Shown: positions 31,910 to 41,051 of the stretch, piece after piece
Position numbering within the stretch: position 1 is the stretch's first letter
Layout: the number at the start of each line of letters is the position of its first letter
Assembly: GCA_942493055.1 (NCBI GenBank)
Contig: OW818680.1
Location: forward strand, 3,348,001-3,412,000
Length of the DNA stretch: 64,000 bases
Source of the DNA: CAIZQW01 sp942493055
GTDB lineage: Bacteria; Verrucomicrobiota; Kiritimatiellia; RFP12; UBA1067
Reading direction: 5' to 3'
Notes under the pieces: generated by a model
What the model saw: the letters and a program-made list of their open reading frames with translations, nothing else
Databases searched by the model: none
Told to the model about the DNA's origin: nothing
Program-made: the position numbers and the translations under genes

Positions 31910-31926
31910 TTGGCATGCCCCCTGCT
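31910..31926 (+). promoter_or_regulatory. Sigma-54-like -24/-12 promoter
   Basis: TTGGCATG-CCCC-CTGCT: GG at 31912-31913 and GC at 31924-31925, with exactly the invariant spacing of the RpoN consensus TGGCAC-N5-TTGC. A TATAGT (31926-31931) overlaps, but the nearest TTGCAC is 21 bp upstream, too far for a good sigma-70 promoter. No activator gene is visible nearby. Confidence 0.5.
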
Positions 31927-31931
31927 ATAGT

Positions 31932-32030
31932 ATTCACAGTTTTTTCATACACACACCACAACCCAAGAATATATTAACCACACACAACCAAGTATATAAA
32001 TACACCACACTCCTGTTTTACACAGGGCAT
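31932..32030 (+). other. G-poor, CA-rich transcript leader
   Basis: About 100 nt with long CA runs (ACACACACCACAACCCAAG, CCACACACAACCAAG) and very few G residues, between the putative promoter and a terminator hairpin. Such unstructured C>G RNA is the type bound by Rho or by CA-recognising RNA-binding proteins. No ORF is supported. Confidence 0.5.
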
Positions 32031-32064
32031 ACGCCGAAGGCACACACCCTTCGGCGTTTGTTTT
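32031..32064 (+). terminator. Intrinsic terminator (attenuator) inside the leader of the clan-A glycosidase gene
   Basis: Perfect 10-bp stem ACGCCGAAGG (32031-32040), 7-nt loop CACACAC, CCTTCGGCGT (32048-32057), then TTGTTTT. It lies 26 bp before the ATG at 32091 and downstream of the only promoter seen, so it should stop transcripts before the gene unless read-through is regulated. Confidence 0.75.
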
Positions 32065-32090
32065 ATAAAAACCGAATTGAAGGGGAAACC

Positions 32091-34835
32091 ATGAAAAAAT
32101 GGATCGGGGTTGCTTATACAGTACTGAGCGCAGGGGGTTTCTTGGCCTGGGCCGCGGAGGTGAAGATCACGGCTGGGGCGCAGATGGAGATCGATTCGCC
32201 GTCGTGTGAGATCCAGCCCAAATATTTCATGAAGGAGTGGACCGTCAGCGGCGGCAGTTCTGGCGCGATCCCGCTTAAGACGACCCAGACGTATCCCTTC
32301 TCTTTCAAGCACGACAAGAATCTTTTTCTCACAGGGGAAGGCGCCTTCTCCCAGGATGGAACAACTGGCGTAATACACGCCAACTATTCGTTTGCCCCTA
32401 AGACAGATACCGCTTTCGACGCGCTCTGCATCGGACTTACCTTGTCCGCGGACGAATTTACAGGTGGCACCTGGATCCGAGACGGGCACCAGGAGCCCTT
32501 TCCCACAGAGTATAAAAATATGTTCGTCGGTTCAGGGGCGTGTACCACACTGGTCTTGCGGACACAGGCGGGGCGTACCATGACCCTCTCGTTCCCGAAG
32601 CCCACGGCTGTGATGGTGCAGGATGACCGTCAGTGGGGAAACAACTTCTCGGTCCGCATCGGCCATAATGGCGCGCCCAGGGTTTTCAAGGCTGGCGAAC
32701 CCTATTCTGTGAGATTCGCCATTGCTCTTCAGGAAAAACCACGACTCGTCTTTGACTCGCCGATCAAGATTCAGGCAGGCACGGAGTGGATTCCGCTGAC
32801 GGCTGAACTGGATCTTGAACCCGGCTCTGCCGTGGATTTTTCAAAGATGGGTTTCCATGACGCCCCCGCAGGAAAGTATGGCTATATGCTGGCCAAGGGG
32901 CCTCACTTTGTCTTCGAGAAGAAACCCGACAGTCTCCAGCGTTTCTATGGCGTGAACCTCTGCTTCTCGGCGAATTTTCCTGACGCCGATCAGGCCAAGC
33001 GCCTCGCCAGGCGGTTGACGATGCTGGGTTACAATGCAATCCGTATTCATCACCATGATGGAGGCTTTGTACAGGGCTCCCCAGACGACACCACCCTCAA
33101 CCCTGATCAGATGGCCAAGTGGGACGCTTTGATCGCCGCGTGTATCAACGAAGGCCTTTATGTGACGACCGATCTCTATGTGTCGCGCAGCGTCAAGTGG
33201 AAGACGGTCGGAATTGACCGTCCCGGGACTATTGCGATGAATGAATTTAAGGTGCTGGTGGCCGTGCATGACGGAGCCTGGGAGAACCTGAAACAGTTTA
33301 CTCGGAACTGGATGCAGCATGTCAATCCCCATACCGGCCGCGCGTATAAGGATGAGCCTGCGCTTGCCTGGCTGGCCTTGATCAATGAGGGGAACTTTGG
33401 GAACTTCCTGAGCGAGATGGAAAATATTCCGGAGTGGCGGCAGGCCTGGAGTGAGTGGCTGGCTCAGAAGCGTAAACAAGAGCCGGAGGCCTATAAGGGC
33501 ATCGATGATGCGCTTCCCAAGAACATTTATGGCGGCGGACGCACAATCGTTGCGTTCAAGTTGTTCTTGAAGGATATGGAATTGCGCTTTGTTACACGTG
33601 CAAAGGCTTTTCTGCGGGATGAACTGAAGTGCCGCGCCTTGGTCACCAATATGAGCTGCTGGACGAATCATGCGGTTGACCAGATTCCGCGCGATGAGCT
33701 TTACGACTATGTAGATGACCATTTTTACGTTGACCATCCCCGGTTTATCGAACGCCAGTGGAATCTTCCCAGCGCTTGCGAAAACGTCAACCCGATCAAG
33801 GGGAAGAACATGGGCGCCCAGGGCGTGGTTCACCGTCGTTTGCTGAACAAACCCTTCACCGTGACCGAATATAACTTCTCGTCGCCTGGCCAGTTCCGTG
33901 GTATCGGCGGAATTGTGACAGGTGCCTTGGGCGCCCTTCAGGACTGGGCAGGTGTTTGGCGCTTCTGCTACAGCCATGCCAGTGACTCGTTTACCGGGGC
34001 CGTCGCCCCGAAGATGAACTATTTCGACATGGTGGGCGATCCGCTCTCTCAGGCTGCTGAACGCGCCTCCTTCTGCCTTTTTCTGCGCAAGGACCTTGCG
34101 CCGCTGAAAAATAGCTATGCCCTGGTGCTGCCCAAAAAAGCCCTGTCAGCGATGCAGGAGTCCATGCCTCAGAACAATACGCAGTTCACCTGGCTGGCGT
34201 GGTATGCGAAGATGGGGACTGTCGTGGCGGAGCATGCTCCGGCCGGGACGCGGTGGAGCGAGACCTATCCTCGTGTTTATTCGCTTCCGTCAAAAGAGAT
34301 CGAGCGTCTGCTGGCCAAGGCCGACCCCGTTGTGCCATGCGGCGATGGCGCGTTGCAGCTTGACCGCGACAAAGGGACCTTTGTCTTGAAGACACCTCGG
34401 ACCTGCGGTGGCTTCGCCGAACTGGGGACGATCGATGCGGATGCGCTGTCGTTTGTGGTCAGCGAGGCTGCTGCCACGGTCTGGGTGAGCGCGCTGGATC
34501 AGGACCCCATCAGGACCTCATCCCGTCTGTTGCTGACCCATTTGACTGACATTCAAAACAGCGACATCACCTTTGCCGAGCAGTCCCGTAAGACCCTGCT
34601 GGCCTGGGGGCGTCTGCCGCATCTCGTGCGTAAAGGAAACGCAAAGATTAGCCTTTCGCTGAAGAATCCCGAAGCCTATACCGTGTATGCCCTCTCCACG
34701 AGCGGCAAGCGCACAGGCAAGGTCAATTCGTCGGTGGTGGCTGGAAAGCTCTGCTTTACAGCGGCTACGGATTGCATGCCGGGCACAGCCACGCTGCTGT
34801 ATGAAATTACGCGTTTGCCTCAACAGGGTCAATAA
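32091..34835 (+). CDS. Large secreted glycoside hydrolase, clan A (GH5-like)
   Basis: 914 aa from ATG 32091; GAAGGGGAAA lies just upstream and the signal peptide MKKWIGVAYTVLSAGGFLAW starts there. An N-terminal ~280-residue beta-rich domain precedes a TIM barrel: FYGVNLCFSANFP, RLTMLGYNAIRIHHHDGG (~305-330), LAWLALINEGN with acid/base E433, and FTVTEYNFSSPG with nucleophile E593. A C-terminal beta-sandwich (~760-914) ends the protein. Clan-A fold enzymes of this type act on beta-glucans, mannans or galactans; the exact family is not certain. Expression is probably controlled by the leader described above. Confidence 0.82.
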   Translation: MKKWIGVAYTVLSAGGFLAWAAEVKITAGAQMEIDSPSCEIQPKYFMKEWTVSGGSSGAIPLKTTQTYPFSFKHDKNLFLTGEGAFSQDGTTGVIHANYSFAPKTDTAFDALCIGLTLSADEFTGGTWIRDGHQEPFPTEYKNMFVGSGACTTLVLRTQAGRTMTLSFPKPTAVMVQDDRQWGNNFSVRIGHNGAPRVFKAGEPYSVRFAIALQEKPRLVFDSPIKIQAGTEWIPLTAELDLEPGSAVDFSKMGFHDAPAGKYGYMLAKGPHFVFEKKPDSLQRFYGVNLCFSANFPDADQAKRLARRLTMLGYNAIRIHHHDGGFVQGSPDDTTLNPDQMAKWDALIAACINEGLYVTTDLYVSRSVKWKTVGIDRPGTIAMNEFKVLVAVHDGAWENLKQFTRNWMQHVNPHTGRAYKDEPALAWLALINEGNFGNFLSEMENIPEWRQAWSEWLAQKRKQEPEAYKGIDDALPKNIYGGGRTIVAFKLFLKDMELRFVTRAKAFLRDELKCRALVTNMSCWTNHAVDQIPRDELYDYVDDHFYVDHPRFIERQWNLPSACENVNPIKGKNMGAQGVVHRRLLNKPFTVTEYNFSSPGQFRGIGGIVTGALGALQDWAGVWRFCYSHASDSFTGAVAPKMNYFDMVGDPLSQAAERASFCLFLRKDLAPLKNSYALVLPKKALSAMQESMPQNNTQFTWLAWYAKMGTVVAEHAPAGTRWSETYPRVYSLPSKEIERLLAKADPVVPCGDGALQLDRDKGTFVLKTPRTCGGFAELGTIDADALSFVVSEAAATVWVSALDQDPIRTSSRLLLTHLTDIQNSDITFAEQSRKTLLAWGRLPHLVRKGNAKISLSLKNPEAYTVYALSTSGKRTGKVNSSVVAGKLCFTAATDCMPGTATLLYEITRLPQQGQ

Positions 34836-34993
34836 GGGAAACCCAATCACCGGTCCGTCATCCCTCACCTGTTTTTTATTACAAAAGACGCGCTTTTTTC
34901 CTCCTAAAAGGGGATCATTTTTGGTTAACTATTAACCCGTTCAAAATTGGGACGGGAAGGATGATGACGTAACAACGAGCCGGTGATTGGATT

Positions 34994-37675
34994 ATGGAAA
35001 AGAATTACGATCCGCAAGCAGTCGAAACCAAGTGGTATCAATGGTGGGAGGAGAATAAACACTTCCACGCCGATTCCTCGCAGGAAGGCGCCCCCTATAG
35101 CGTCGTCATTCCGCCGCCGAACGTGACCGGCATCCTGCACATGGGCCACGCGCTGAACAATACGATTCAGGATGTGCTGGTGCGCTGGCGCCGGATGCAG
35201 GGACGCAACACCGTCTGGATTCCCGGAACCGACCATGCCGGTATCGCGACGCAGAATGTCGTGGAAAAAGCCTTGCGCAAGGAGGGCCTCTCCCGGCGCG
35301 ATCTGGGCCGTGAAAAATTTCTGGAACGTGTCTGGGAGTGGAAGCAGCAGTATGGCAACACGATCGTGGGACAGTTGCGGAAGCTCGGCGCAAGCTGCGA
35401 CTGGTCACGTGAACGCTTCACCATGGACGCCGGGCTGAGCGAAGCTGTCTCCGAAGTCTTCTGCCGTCTGTATGAAGAAGGCTTGATCTATCGCGGCAAC
35501 TACATCGTGAACTGGTGTCCGCGCTGCCATACCGCGCTCTCGGATGAAGAGAGCGAACACGTGGATACGATCGGCAACCTGTGGCATATCCGCTACCCGA
35601 TCCCTGGCGGCGGCGAAGTGGTTGTCGCGACGACCCGTCCCGAGACCATGCTGGGCGATACCGCGGTCGCGGTCAATCCGGCTGATGAGCGCTATCAGGC
35701 GTTGATCGGCAAGACCGTGATGCTCCCCCTGATGAACCGCGAGATCCCGGTGGTTGCGGATGATTATGTGGACCGCGCCTTCGGAACCGGCGTTGTGAAG
35801 ATCACGCCTGCGCATGATCCCAATGACTTCCAGGTGGCGAAGCGCCACAACCTGCCCATGCTGGACGTCATGACCGGCGAGGGCAACATGAACACAGAGG
35901 CCGGCAAGTATGCGGGCATGGACCGCTTCGCCTGCCGCAAGCAGGTGGTTGCTGATCTCGATGCGCTCGGCTTGCTCGTGAAGGTCGATCCGCATCCGCA
36001 TGCGGTCGGACACTGCTACCGGTGCGACACCGTTGTCGAGCCGCGCCTCTCCAAGCAGTGGTTTGTGAAGATGAAGCCGCTCGCCGCTCCGGCCATCGAA
36101 GCTGTGCGCTCCGGCCGCATCACCTTTACCCCGCAACGCTGGGAAAAGACCTATTTTGACTGGATGGAAAATATCCGCGACTGGTGCATCTCGCGTCAGA
36201 TCTGGTGGGGTCATCGCATTCCGGTCTTCACCTGCGAAACCTGCGAGCTGGAATGGGCTGCAAAGACCGCGCCCGCAATCTGCCCGAAGTGCGGCGCAAC
36301 CAATATCACGCAAGATGAAGACGTGCTGGATACGTGGTTCTCGTCCTGGCTCTGGCCCTTCAGCACTTTTGGCTGGCCGCACGAAAACAAGGACTTGAAA
36401 TTCTATTATCCGACCAACGATCTGGCGACGGCACCGGAAATTATCTTCTTCTGGGTGGCGCGTATGATCATGGCCGGGTGTAAGTTTATGGGTGACATCC
36501 CCTTTAGCAATGTCTATATCCACGGCACGGTGCGAGATGACAAGGGACGCAAGATGAGCAAGAGCCTGGGCAACTCCATTGACCCGCTCGACATCATCTC
36601 CCAATACAGCGCAGACTCCCTGCGCTTCAGCCTCATGCTGATCACCTCCGCCGGCATGGATGTCCAAGTGAACATGGAGAAGTTCGAAATCGGCCGTAAC
36701 TTCGGCACCAAGATCTGGAATGCCGCGCGCTTCATGCAGATGCAGCTGGAAAAGATGGCCGAGGCGACGGGCAAGTCGTCCGCTCTATCTGTCCAAGAAC
36801 TGGTGTTGAATCCAGAGTTGCTGCGCGATGATGACCGCCATGTGCTGGACTCTTTGTCGACCACGATCGCTGAGATGACCGAGCATCTGGAGAAGTTCCG
36901 CCTGCAGGATGGCGCCCTGGCCATCTATAATTTCGTCTGGAGCAACTTCTGCGACTGGTATCTCGAATATGCCAAGCAGGATCTGTACGGCACGGACGAA
37001 GCGCGCCGCGCACAGGTGCTGGCCGTGATGACCGACGTCTTCTCGAAGTCCATCAAGCTGCTGCATCCCTACATGCCCTTCATCACCGAAGAGCTCTGGC
37101 ACGAGATGGGCTATGGCAAACCCGAAGAGACCATTATGCGCGCGCCCTGGCCGAAGCCCTATTCGGACGAGCAGCGCAAGGCCTGGGGGCTCAGCGCAGC
37201 GACTACGGCGTATGTCACAGAGAAACGTGAACTCGTGACCGCCGGTCGCGCCTTGCGCGCTGAATACAATGTTGCGCCGTCCAAGGCTGTGAACTATGTG
37301 TTGCAGGCGGTTGACGAGGCGACAGCCAAGCGGCTGACCGCTGACCTCGACAGCCTCAAGCAGCAACTTCGCGCGGAAGGGCTGGACATCGTGACAGGCG
37401 GCGGCGAGAAGGCCATGCCGGGTACGCTCTGCAAGCTCGGCACGATCTACCTCTCCCTCGAAGGCCTCGTGGACGTAGCGGCTGAGTCGGCTCGCATCAA
37501 GACGGAGATCGACAAGTCGAAAGGCTTCTTGAGCAGCGTGATCGCCAAGCTTTCGAATGAAACCTTCGTGTCGAAGGCACCCCCCGTGGTCATTGAACAG
37601 CAGCGCGCCCGCCAAAAAGAATTGATTGAGACGATTGAACGACTGGAAAAACTTTACAAGACGTTCAGTGCATAA
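34994..37675 (+). CDS. valS: Valyl-tRNA synthetase
   Basis: 893 aa, within the usual range. PPNVTGILHMGHALNNTIQD carries the HIGH-type motif (HMGH, ~48-51) and GRKMSKSLGNSIDP the KMSKS motif (~520). The editing domain (TTRPETMLGDTAVAVNPAD, GTGVVKITPAHDPNDF) hydrolyses mischarged Thr-tRNA. CETCELEWAAKTAPAICPKC looks like a zinc-binding Cys4 insert. The C-terminal coiled-coil arm (ESARIKTEIDKSKGFLSSVI) contacts the tRNA. No T-box leader is visible upstream. The 158 bp before it hold only a weak AAAAG/CTTTT hairpin near 34883. Confidence 0.98.
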   Translation: MEKNYDPQAVETKWYQWWEENKHFHADSSQEGAPYSVVIPPPNVTGILHMGHALNNTIQDVLVRWRRMQGRNTVWIPGTDHAGIATQNVVEKALRKEGLSRRDLGREKFLERVWEWKQQYGNTIVGQLRKLGASCDWSRERFTMDAGLSEAVSEVFCRLYEEGLIYRGNYIVNWCPRCHTALSDEESEHVDTIGNLWHIRYPIPGGGEVVVATTRPETMLGDTAVAVNPADERYQALIGKTVMLPLMNREIPVVADDYVDRAFGTGVVKITPAHDPNDFQVAKRHNLPMLDVMTGEGNMNTEAGKYAGMDRFACRKQVVADLDALGLLVKVDPHPHAVGHCYRCDTVVEPRLSKQWFVKMKPLAAPAIEAVRSGRITFTPQRWEKTYFDWMENIRDWCISRQIWWGHRIPVFTCETCELEWAAKTAPAICPKCGATNITQDEDVLDTWFSSWLWPFSTFGWPHENKDLKFYYPTNDLATAPEIIFFWVARMIMAGCKFMGDIPFSNVYIHGTVRDDKGRKMSKSLGNSIDPLDIISQYSADSLRFSLMLITSAGMDVQVNMEKFEIGRNFGTKIWNAARFMQMQLEKMAEATGKSSALSVQELVLNPELLRDDDRHVLDSLSTTIAEMTEHLEKFRLQDGALAIYNFVWSNFCDWYLEYAKQDLYGTDEARRAQVLAVMTDVFSKSIKLLHPYMPFITEELWHEMGYGKPEETIMRAPWPKPYSDEQRKAWGLSAATTAYVTEKRELVTAGRALRAEYNVAPSKAVNYVLQAVDEATAKRLTADLDSLKQQLRAEGLDIVTGGGEKAMPGTLCKLGTIYLSLEGLVDVAAESARIKTEIDKSKGFLSSVIAKLSNETFVSKAPPVVIEQQRARQKELIETIERLEKLYKTFSA

Positions 37676-37692
37676 AAATAGGAGTTAAAGAG

Positions 37693-38196
37693 ATGAGTGA
37701 TTTATGTCCCTGTGGCAGTGGTCAGAATTTTGATGTCTGCTGCGAACCGTTTCTGTTGGAGCAGGCATCGCCCAAGACCGCATCCCAGTTGATGCGCTCT
37801 CGCTACTGCGCCTACGCCATGGGCGTGATTGATTATCTGTACAAGACCTCCGGGCCTAGCGTGCGCAAGGAGTTCGATGCTGAGAACAGCCGTAAGTGGG
37901 CAGAGTCCGCCAAGTGGAACGGCATGGAGATCGTCAAGGCCGAGGGCGGCTCCGAGACAGACACGACCGGAACCGTTGAATTCATTGCGCGGTATGCAGT
38001 GAAGGAAAACGACTTTGAACATCACGAGCTGGCGCAGTTTGAAAAGATCGATGGCAAGTGGACGTTTATCGACGGCAAGATTTTCGGGACCGAACCGATC
38101 CGCCGCGAAATGCCGAAGGTCGGACGCAACGACCCCTGTATCTGCGGTAGCGGCAAGAAGTACAAGAAGTGTTGCGGGCAGGCGAAGGGCGAGTAA
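37693..38196 (+). CDS. YchJ-like protein with two SEC-C zinc motifs
   Basis: 167 aa. SEC-C motifs stand at both ends: CPCGSGQNFDVCC (~5-17) and DPCICGSGKKYKKCC (~147-161); each binds one zinc. The central NTF2-like domain (ASQLMRSRYCAYAMGVIDYL, WTFIDGKIFG) is that of the YchJ/UPF0225 family. Biochemical role unknown. It overlaps the next gene by one base (TAATG), forming a three-gene run with a HAD and a metallo-beta-lactamase protein. Confidence 0.9.
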   Translation: MSDLCPCGSGQNFDVCCEPFLLEQASPKTASQLMRSRYCAYAMGVIDYLYKTSGPSVRKEFDAENSRKWAESAKWNGMEIVKAEGGSETDTTGTVEFIARYAVKENDFEHHELAQFEKIDGKWTFIDGKIFGTEPIRREMPKVGRNDPCICGSGKKYKKCCGQAKGE

Positions 38197-38852
38197 TGGA
38201 CGTTAAAGCATTTATCTTTGACTTGGATGGCACCCTGATCGACTCCGAGATGCTCTGGGTGGCTGCGATGGTCGCCTATCTTGCGGATCATGGCTGCACC
38301 ATCTCCCGCCAGGAGATGATGAAGATCATCGTGGGCCATTCCTGGTTTGACATCTATCGCAAAGTGATTACGCTGGCGCCTGAATTGAAGGTCGTCACGA
38401 TTCAGGAGATGGCCCTACAATTGCGCGCCTATTATGTGCGCCAATGTCAAGACACGGGAAGTATTCTGATTCCCACATCTGTGACGCTGCTCAAGTCGCT
38501 CGCAAATAATTATCCCGTGATCATCGTCTCCGGCTCGCCGCATAACGATGTTGAGAACGCGGTCCGCCTGATGGAAGCGGAAGCGCATGTGAAGTTTGTG
38601 CTGGGCTCTGAAGATTATGAGAACGGCAAGCCGGCGCCCGATGGCTTCCTGCTCGGCGCGAAGAAGCTGGGCGTTGCTCCGCAGCAGTGCGTCGTGTTCG
38701 AAGACTCCGGCGCGGGCGTGCGCTCGGCAAAGGCTGCCGGCATGTACTGCGTTGCGCTTTCGCGTCCGGTCGAACATCCCCAGGATCTCTCGCCCGCGGA
38801 CTGGATTCTCGAAGACCTGGCCGACTTCTCCGTCGAAGGGATCAAGCTATGA
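38196..38852 (+). CDS. HAD-superfamily hydrolase, beta-phosphoglucomutase-like
   Basis: 218 aa. Motif I is FIFDLDGTLIDSE with nucleophile D9 and acid/base D11. Motif II is VIIVSGSP, the lysine of motif III is in NGKPAPDG, and motif IV is VVFEDSGAGVRSA. The FEDSxxG form of motif IV and the helical cap place it in the phosphatase/phosphoglucomutase subfamily. Substrate unknown; a small sugar phosphate or phosphoglycolate is likely. Confidence 0.92.
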   Translation: MDVKAFIFDLDGTLIDSEMLWVAAMVAYLADHGCTISRQEMMKIIVGHSWFDIYRKVITLAPELKVVTIQEMALQLRAYYVRQCQDTGSILIPTSVTLLKSLANNYPVIIVSGSPHNDVENAVRLMEAEAHVKFVLGSEDYENGKPAPDGFLLGAKKLGVAPQQCVVFEDSGAGVRSAKAAGMYCVALSRPVEHPQDLSPADWILEDLADFSVEGIKL

Positions 38853-39463
38853 ACAAACTTATTTTACCGTTAGGCATCTATGAGGCGAATTGCGTGATCC
38901 TGTGGCAGGATCCGAACCAGGCGTGGCTCTTCGATCCGGGGTATGATGCGGCGACGATCTTTGCAGCGCTGAAGAAAGAAAATCTTCAGGTGGGTGTGAT
39001 TGTTCTGACCCATGCGCACTTCGATCATATCTCTGCGCTGAATGAGGTGCTGGCACGTTATCCTGTGCCCGTCTATCTCCATGCGGATGATGTCGCCATG
39101 GCCTTCTCGCCGATGAACCAGATGCCGCCCTATACCAGCACGAAGCGTCCGGCGTCGCTCGACACCTCCAAGGGCGATGGCGATACGCTGACCTGCGGCG
39201 GGCTGACCGCGACCTTCATCCATACTCCCGGACATACCCCCGGAAGCTGGTGCACGTATTTCACATCTGAAAATCTGATGGTGACCGGCGACACGCTCTT
39301 TGCAGGCTCCATCGGACGCACGGATTTTCCCGGCGGCAGCATGGAGCAGATGGAGGCCTCCCTGCTCAAGCTCAAACAAATGCCGGATGCGGTCCGTATC
39401 ATCTGCGGACATGGCCTTGAATCAACACTCGGCGAAGAGAAACGTTCAAACCCCTATTTGTAA
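38849..39463 (+). CDS. Metallo-beta-lactamase-fold hydrolase, glyoxalase II-like
   Basis: 204 aa from ATG 38849, overlapping the HAD stop (ATGA). The binuclear metal site is THAHFDH (H55-x-H-x-D-H60), with TPGHTPGS (~122-129), VTGDTLFAGSIGRTD (~143-157) and ICGHG (~188-192). This is the short hydroxyacylglutathione hydrolase-like type, hydrolysing thioesters. An upstream in-frame start lies inside the HAD gene and is not used. Confidence 0.92.
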   Translation: MNKLILPLGIYEANCVILWQDPNQAWLFDPGYDAATIFAALKKENLQVGVIVLTHAHFDHISALNEVLARYPVPVYLHADDVAMAFSPMNQMPPYTSTKRPASLDTSKGDGDTLTCGGLTATFIHTPGHTPGSWCTYFTSENLMVTGDTLFAGSIGRTDFPGGSMEQMEASLLKLKQMPDAVRIICGHGLESTLGEEKRSNPYL

Positions 39464-39471
39464 GCGACGGA

Positions 39472-39629
39472 GGAATATGGGAATGTTTGGAATACTGGGA
39501 AATTGGAGAAAAACGGCCGTCAATCTGGAGGGACGCGCTCTGTCGCGTCCGGCCACGACAAAGCGTGGCCCTCCAAAGGCGTGTATTCCCCACTATTCCA
39601 TCATTCCATTATTCCACTATTCCAATTCT
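39472..39629. repeat. Compound palindromic element with inverted minisatellite arms
   Basis: Left arm 39472-39508 is made of GGAAT-type words (GGAATATGGGAATGTTTGGA). Right arm 39584-39629 is made of ATTCC words (CTATTCCATCATTCCATTAT), the reverse complement of the left type. The core 39527-39574 folds as GGAG [GGACGCG-ctctgt-CGCGTCC] [GGCCACG-acaaag-CGTGGCC] CTCC: two perfect 7-bp hairpins side by side on a 4-bp closing stem. The loops CTCTGT and ACAAAG are themselves nearly complementary. Confidence 0.8.
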
Positions 39630-39660
39630 CTGTAAGTGTTAAACGAAAGGACGTGACATT

Positions 39661-40932
39661 ATGGCCATTGACCTCAAGGCAGCATACAAGACAATCATGG
39701 ACGACCATTTCACACCGGAGATGGAAATTTCGTTTATCGATGGCAGCAAACGTCAGACACTGAAATTCGAAAAGGTGTCCTGGGTCATCGACGGCGAAAA
39801 CAAGGGGTTGCGCTATGGCGAGAATCCTGGCCAGGAAGCCGCCATGTATAAGCTCGTCAATGGCAATCTCGTGCTGGGCGATGTGACCGCACTCGCGCCC
39901 GGACACTATCTCGCCTCTGATCCGGAGTTGCTCCAGTCCGGCAAGCATCCCGGCAAGACCAATCTCACGGATGCCGACAATGCGCTCAACATCCTGCGCT
40001 ATCTCGACGACACGCCCTGCGCCATCATCGTGAAGCATAACAACCCCTGCGGCGTGGCCAAGGCTCCGACGTTGGCTGAAGCCTATTTCCGCGCCAACAA
40101 GGCTGACCGCCTGGCCGCTTTCGGCGGATGCATTGCGCTGAACCGCGAAGTGGATCTCGAGACTGCGAAGCTGGTTGCGGATGCATACGCCGAGGTCGTG
40201 GTCGCCCCGGAGTTCGCGCCCGGCGTGATGGAGATTTTCAACACCAAGAAAAATTTGCGCGTGATGCGTATCAACAACATGGCCAAGCTCACAAGCTTCG
40301 TGGCGCAGCGCGTGGTGGACTTCAAATCGCTCATCGATGGTGGTCTGGTGGCGCAGTGGTCCTTCGTCCCGGAAGCGCGCAAGGCCTCCCAGCTCATGCT
40401 GGCGGAGTGCACGACCAAGGACGGCGTGGTGCACAAGACCAAGCGCGTGCCAACCGCCCAGGAATACGACGACCTCATTTTCGGCTGGCTCGTGGAAGCC
40501 GGCGTGACCAGCAACTCCGTGCTCTACATCAAGGACGGTGCAACCGTCGGCATTGGCACGGGCGAGCAGGACCGCGTGGGCGTCGCAGAAATCGCGCGCG
40601 ACAAGGCCTATCGTAAGCTGGCGGACTGGATTGCCTGGGAAAAATATACGACCCCCTACAACGAGCTGGCGATGAAGTTCGGCGATGAAGGAACGAAGCG
40701 CATGTCCGAGATCGACGAAGAGGTCAAGGCCAAGCATGGCGGCTTGCAGGGATGCAGCATGGTCTCCGACGCCTTCTTCCCCTTCCGCGATGGAGCAGAG
40801 GTGGGTATCCGCGAAGGCATCACCGCGATCGTCCAGCCCGGCGGCGCGATGCGCGACTGGGATGTGATCGACTGCTGCAACGACGCCAACGTCGCCATGG
40901 TCTTCACCGGCCAGCGCAGCTTCCGGCATTAA
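39661..40932 (+). CDS. purH: AICAR transformylase, stand-alone (PurH C-terminal domain type)
   Basis: 423 aa; RBS GAAAGGACG. It contains RYGENPGQEAAMY (~62-74), IVKHNNPCGVAKAP (~121-134, the catalytic KH of the transformylase), DRLAAFGGCIALN, GIGTGEQDRV, VSDAFFPFRDG and a terminal VMVFTGQRSFRH-like end (AMVFTGQRSFRH). It formylates AICAR to FAICAR in purine synthesis. The N-terminal IMP cyclohydrolase domain of bifunctional PurH (~200 residues) is missing, so ring closure needs a separate enzyme. Confidence 0.9.
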   Translation: MAIDLKAAYKTIMDDHFTPEMEISFIDGSKRQTLKFEKVSWVIDGENKGLRYGENPGQEAAMYKLVNGNLVLGDVTALAPGHYLASDPELLQSGKHPGKTNLTDADNALNILRYLDDTPCAIIVKHNNPCGVAKAPTLAEAYFRANKADRLAAFGGCIALNREVDLETAKLVADAYAEVVVAPEFAPGVMEIFNTKKNLRVMRINNMAKLTSFVAQRVVDFKSLIDGGLVAQWSFVPEARKASQLMLAECTTKDGVVHKTKRVPTAQEYDDLIFGWLVEAGVTSNSVLYIKDGATVGIGTGEQDRVGVAEIARDKAYRKLADWIAWEKYTTPYNELAMKFGDEGTKRMSEIDEEVKAKHGGLQGCSMVSDAFFPFRDGAEVGIREGITAIVQPGGAMRDWDVIDCCNDANVAMVFTGQRSFRH

Positions 40933-41051
40933 GGTGTGCCGGAAAATTGCCTTACTGCCTTATTGCGTGATTGCCTTATTGGTGCTTCGCTCTTGACATG
41001 CGCCCAAGTCAGAAAAGTATCGAAGGCAATAGAGAGCAGGGAAACTATCAG

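Noticed and set aside
34836..34993. T-box leader for valS
   Set aside because: No specifier-loop or conserved T-box sequence is seen, only a weak 5-bp hairpin.
35405..36667. 420-codon minus-strand open frame
   Set aside because: Antisense shadow of valS.
39584..39629. Possible CRISPR-like array
   Set aside because: Repeats are 6-10 bp words without regular spacers, and no cas gene is present.
39601..40929. 442-codon minus-strand open frame
   Set aside because: Antisense shadow of the AICAR transformylase gene.
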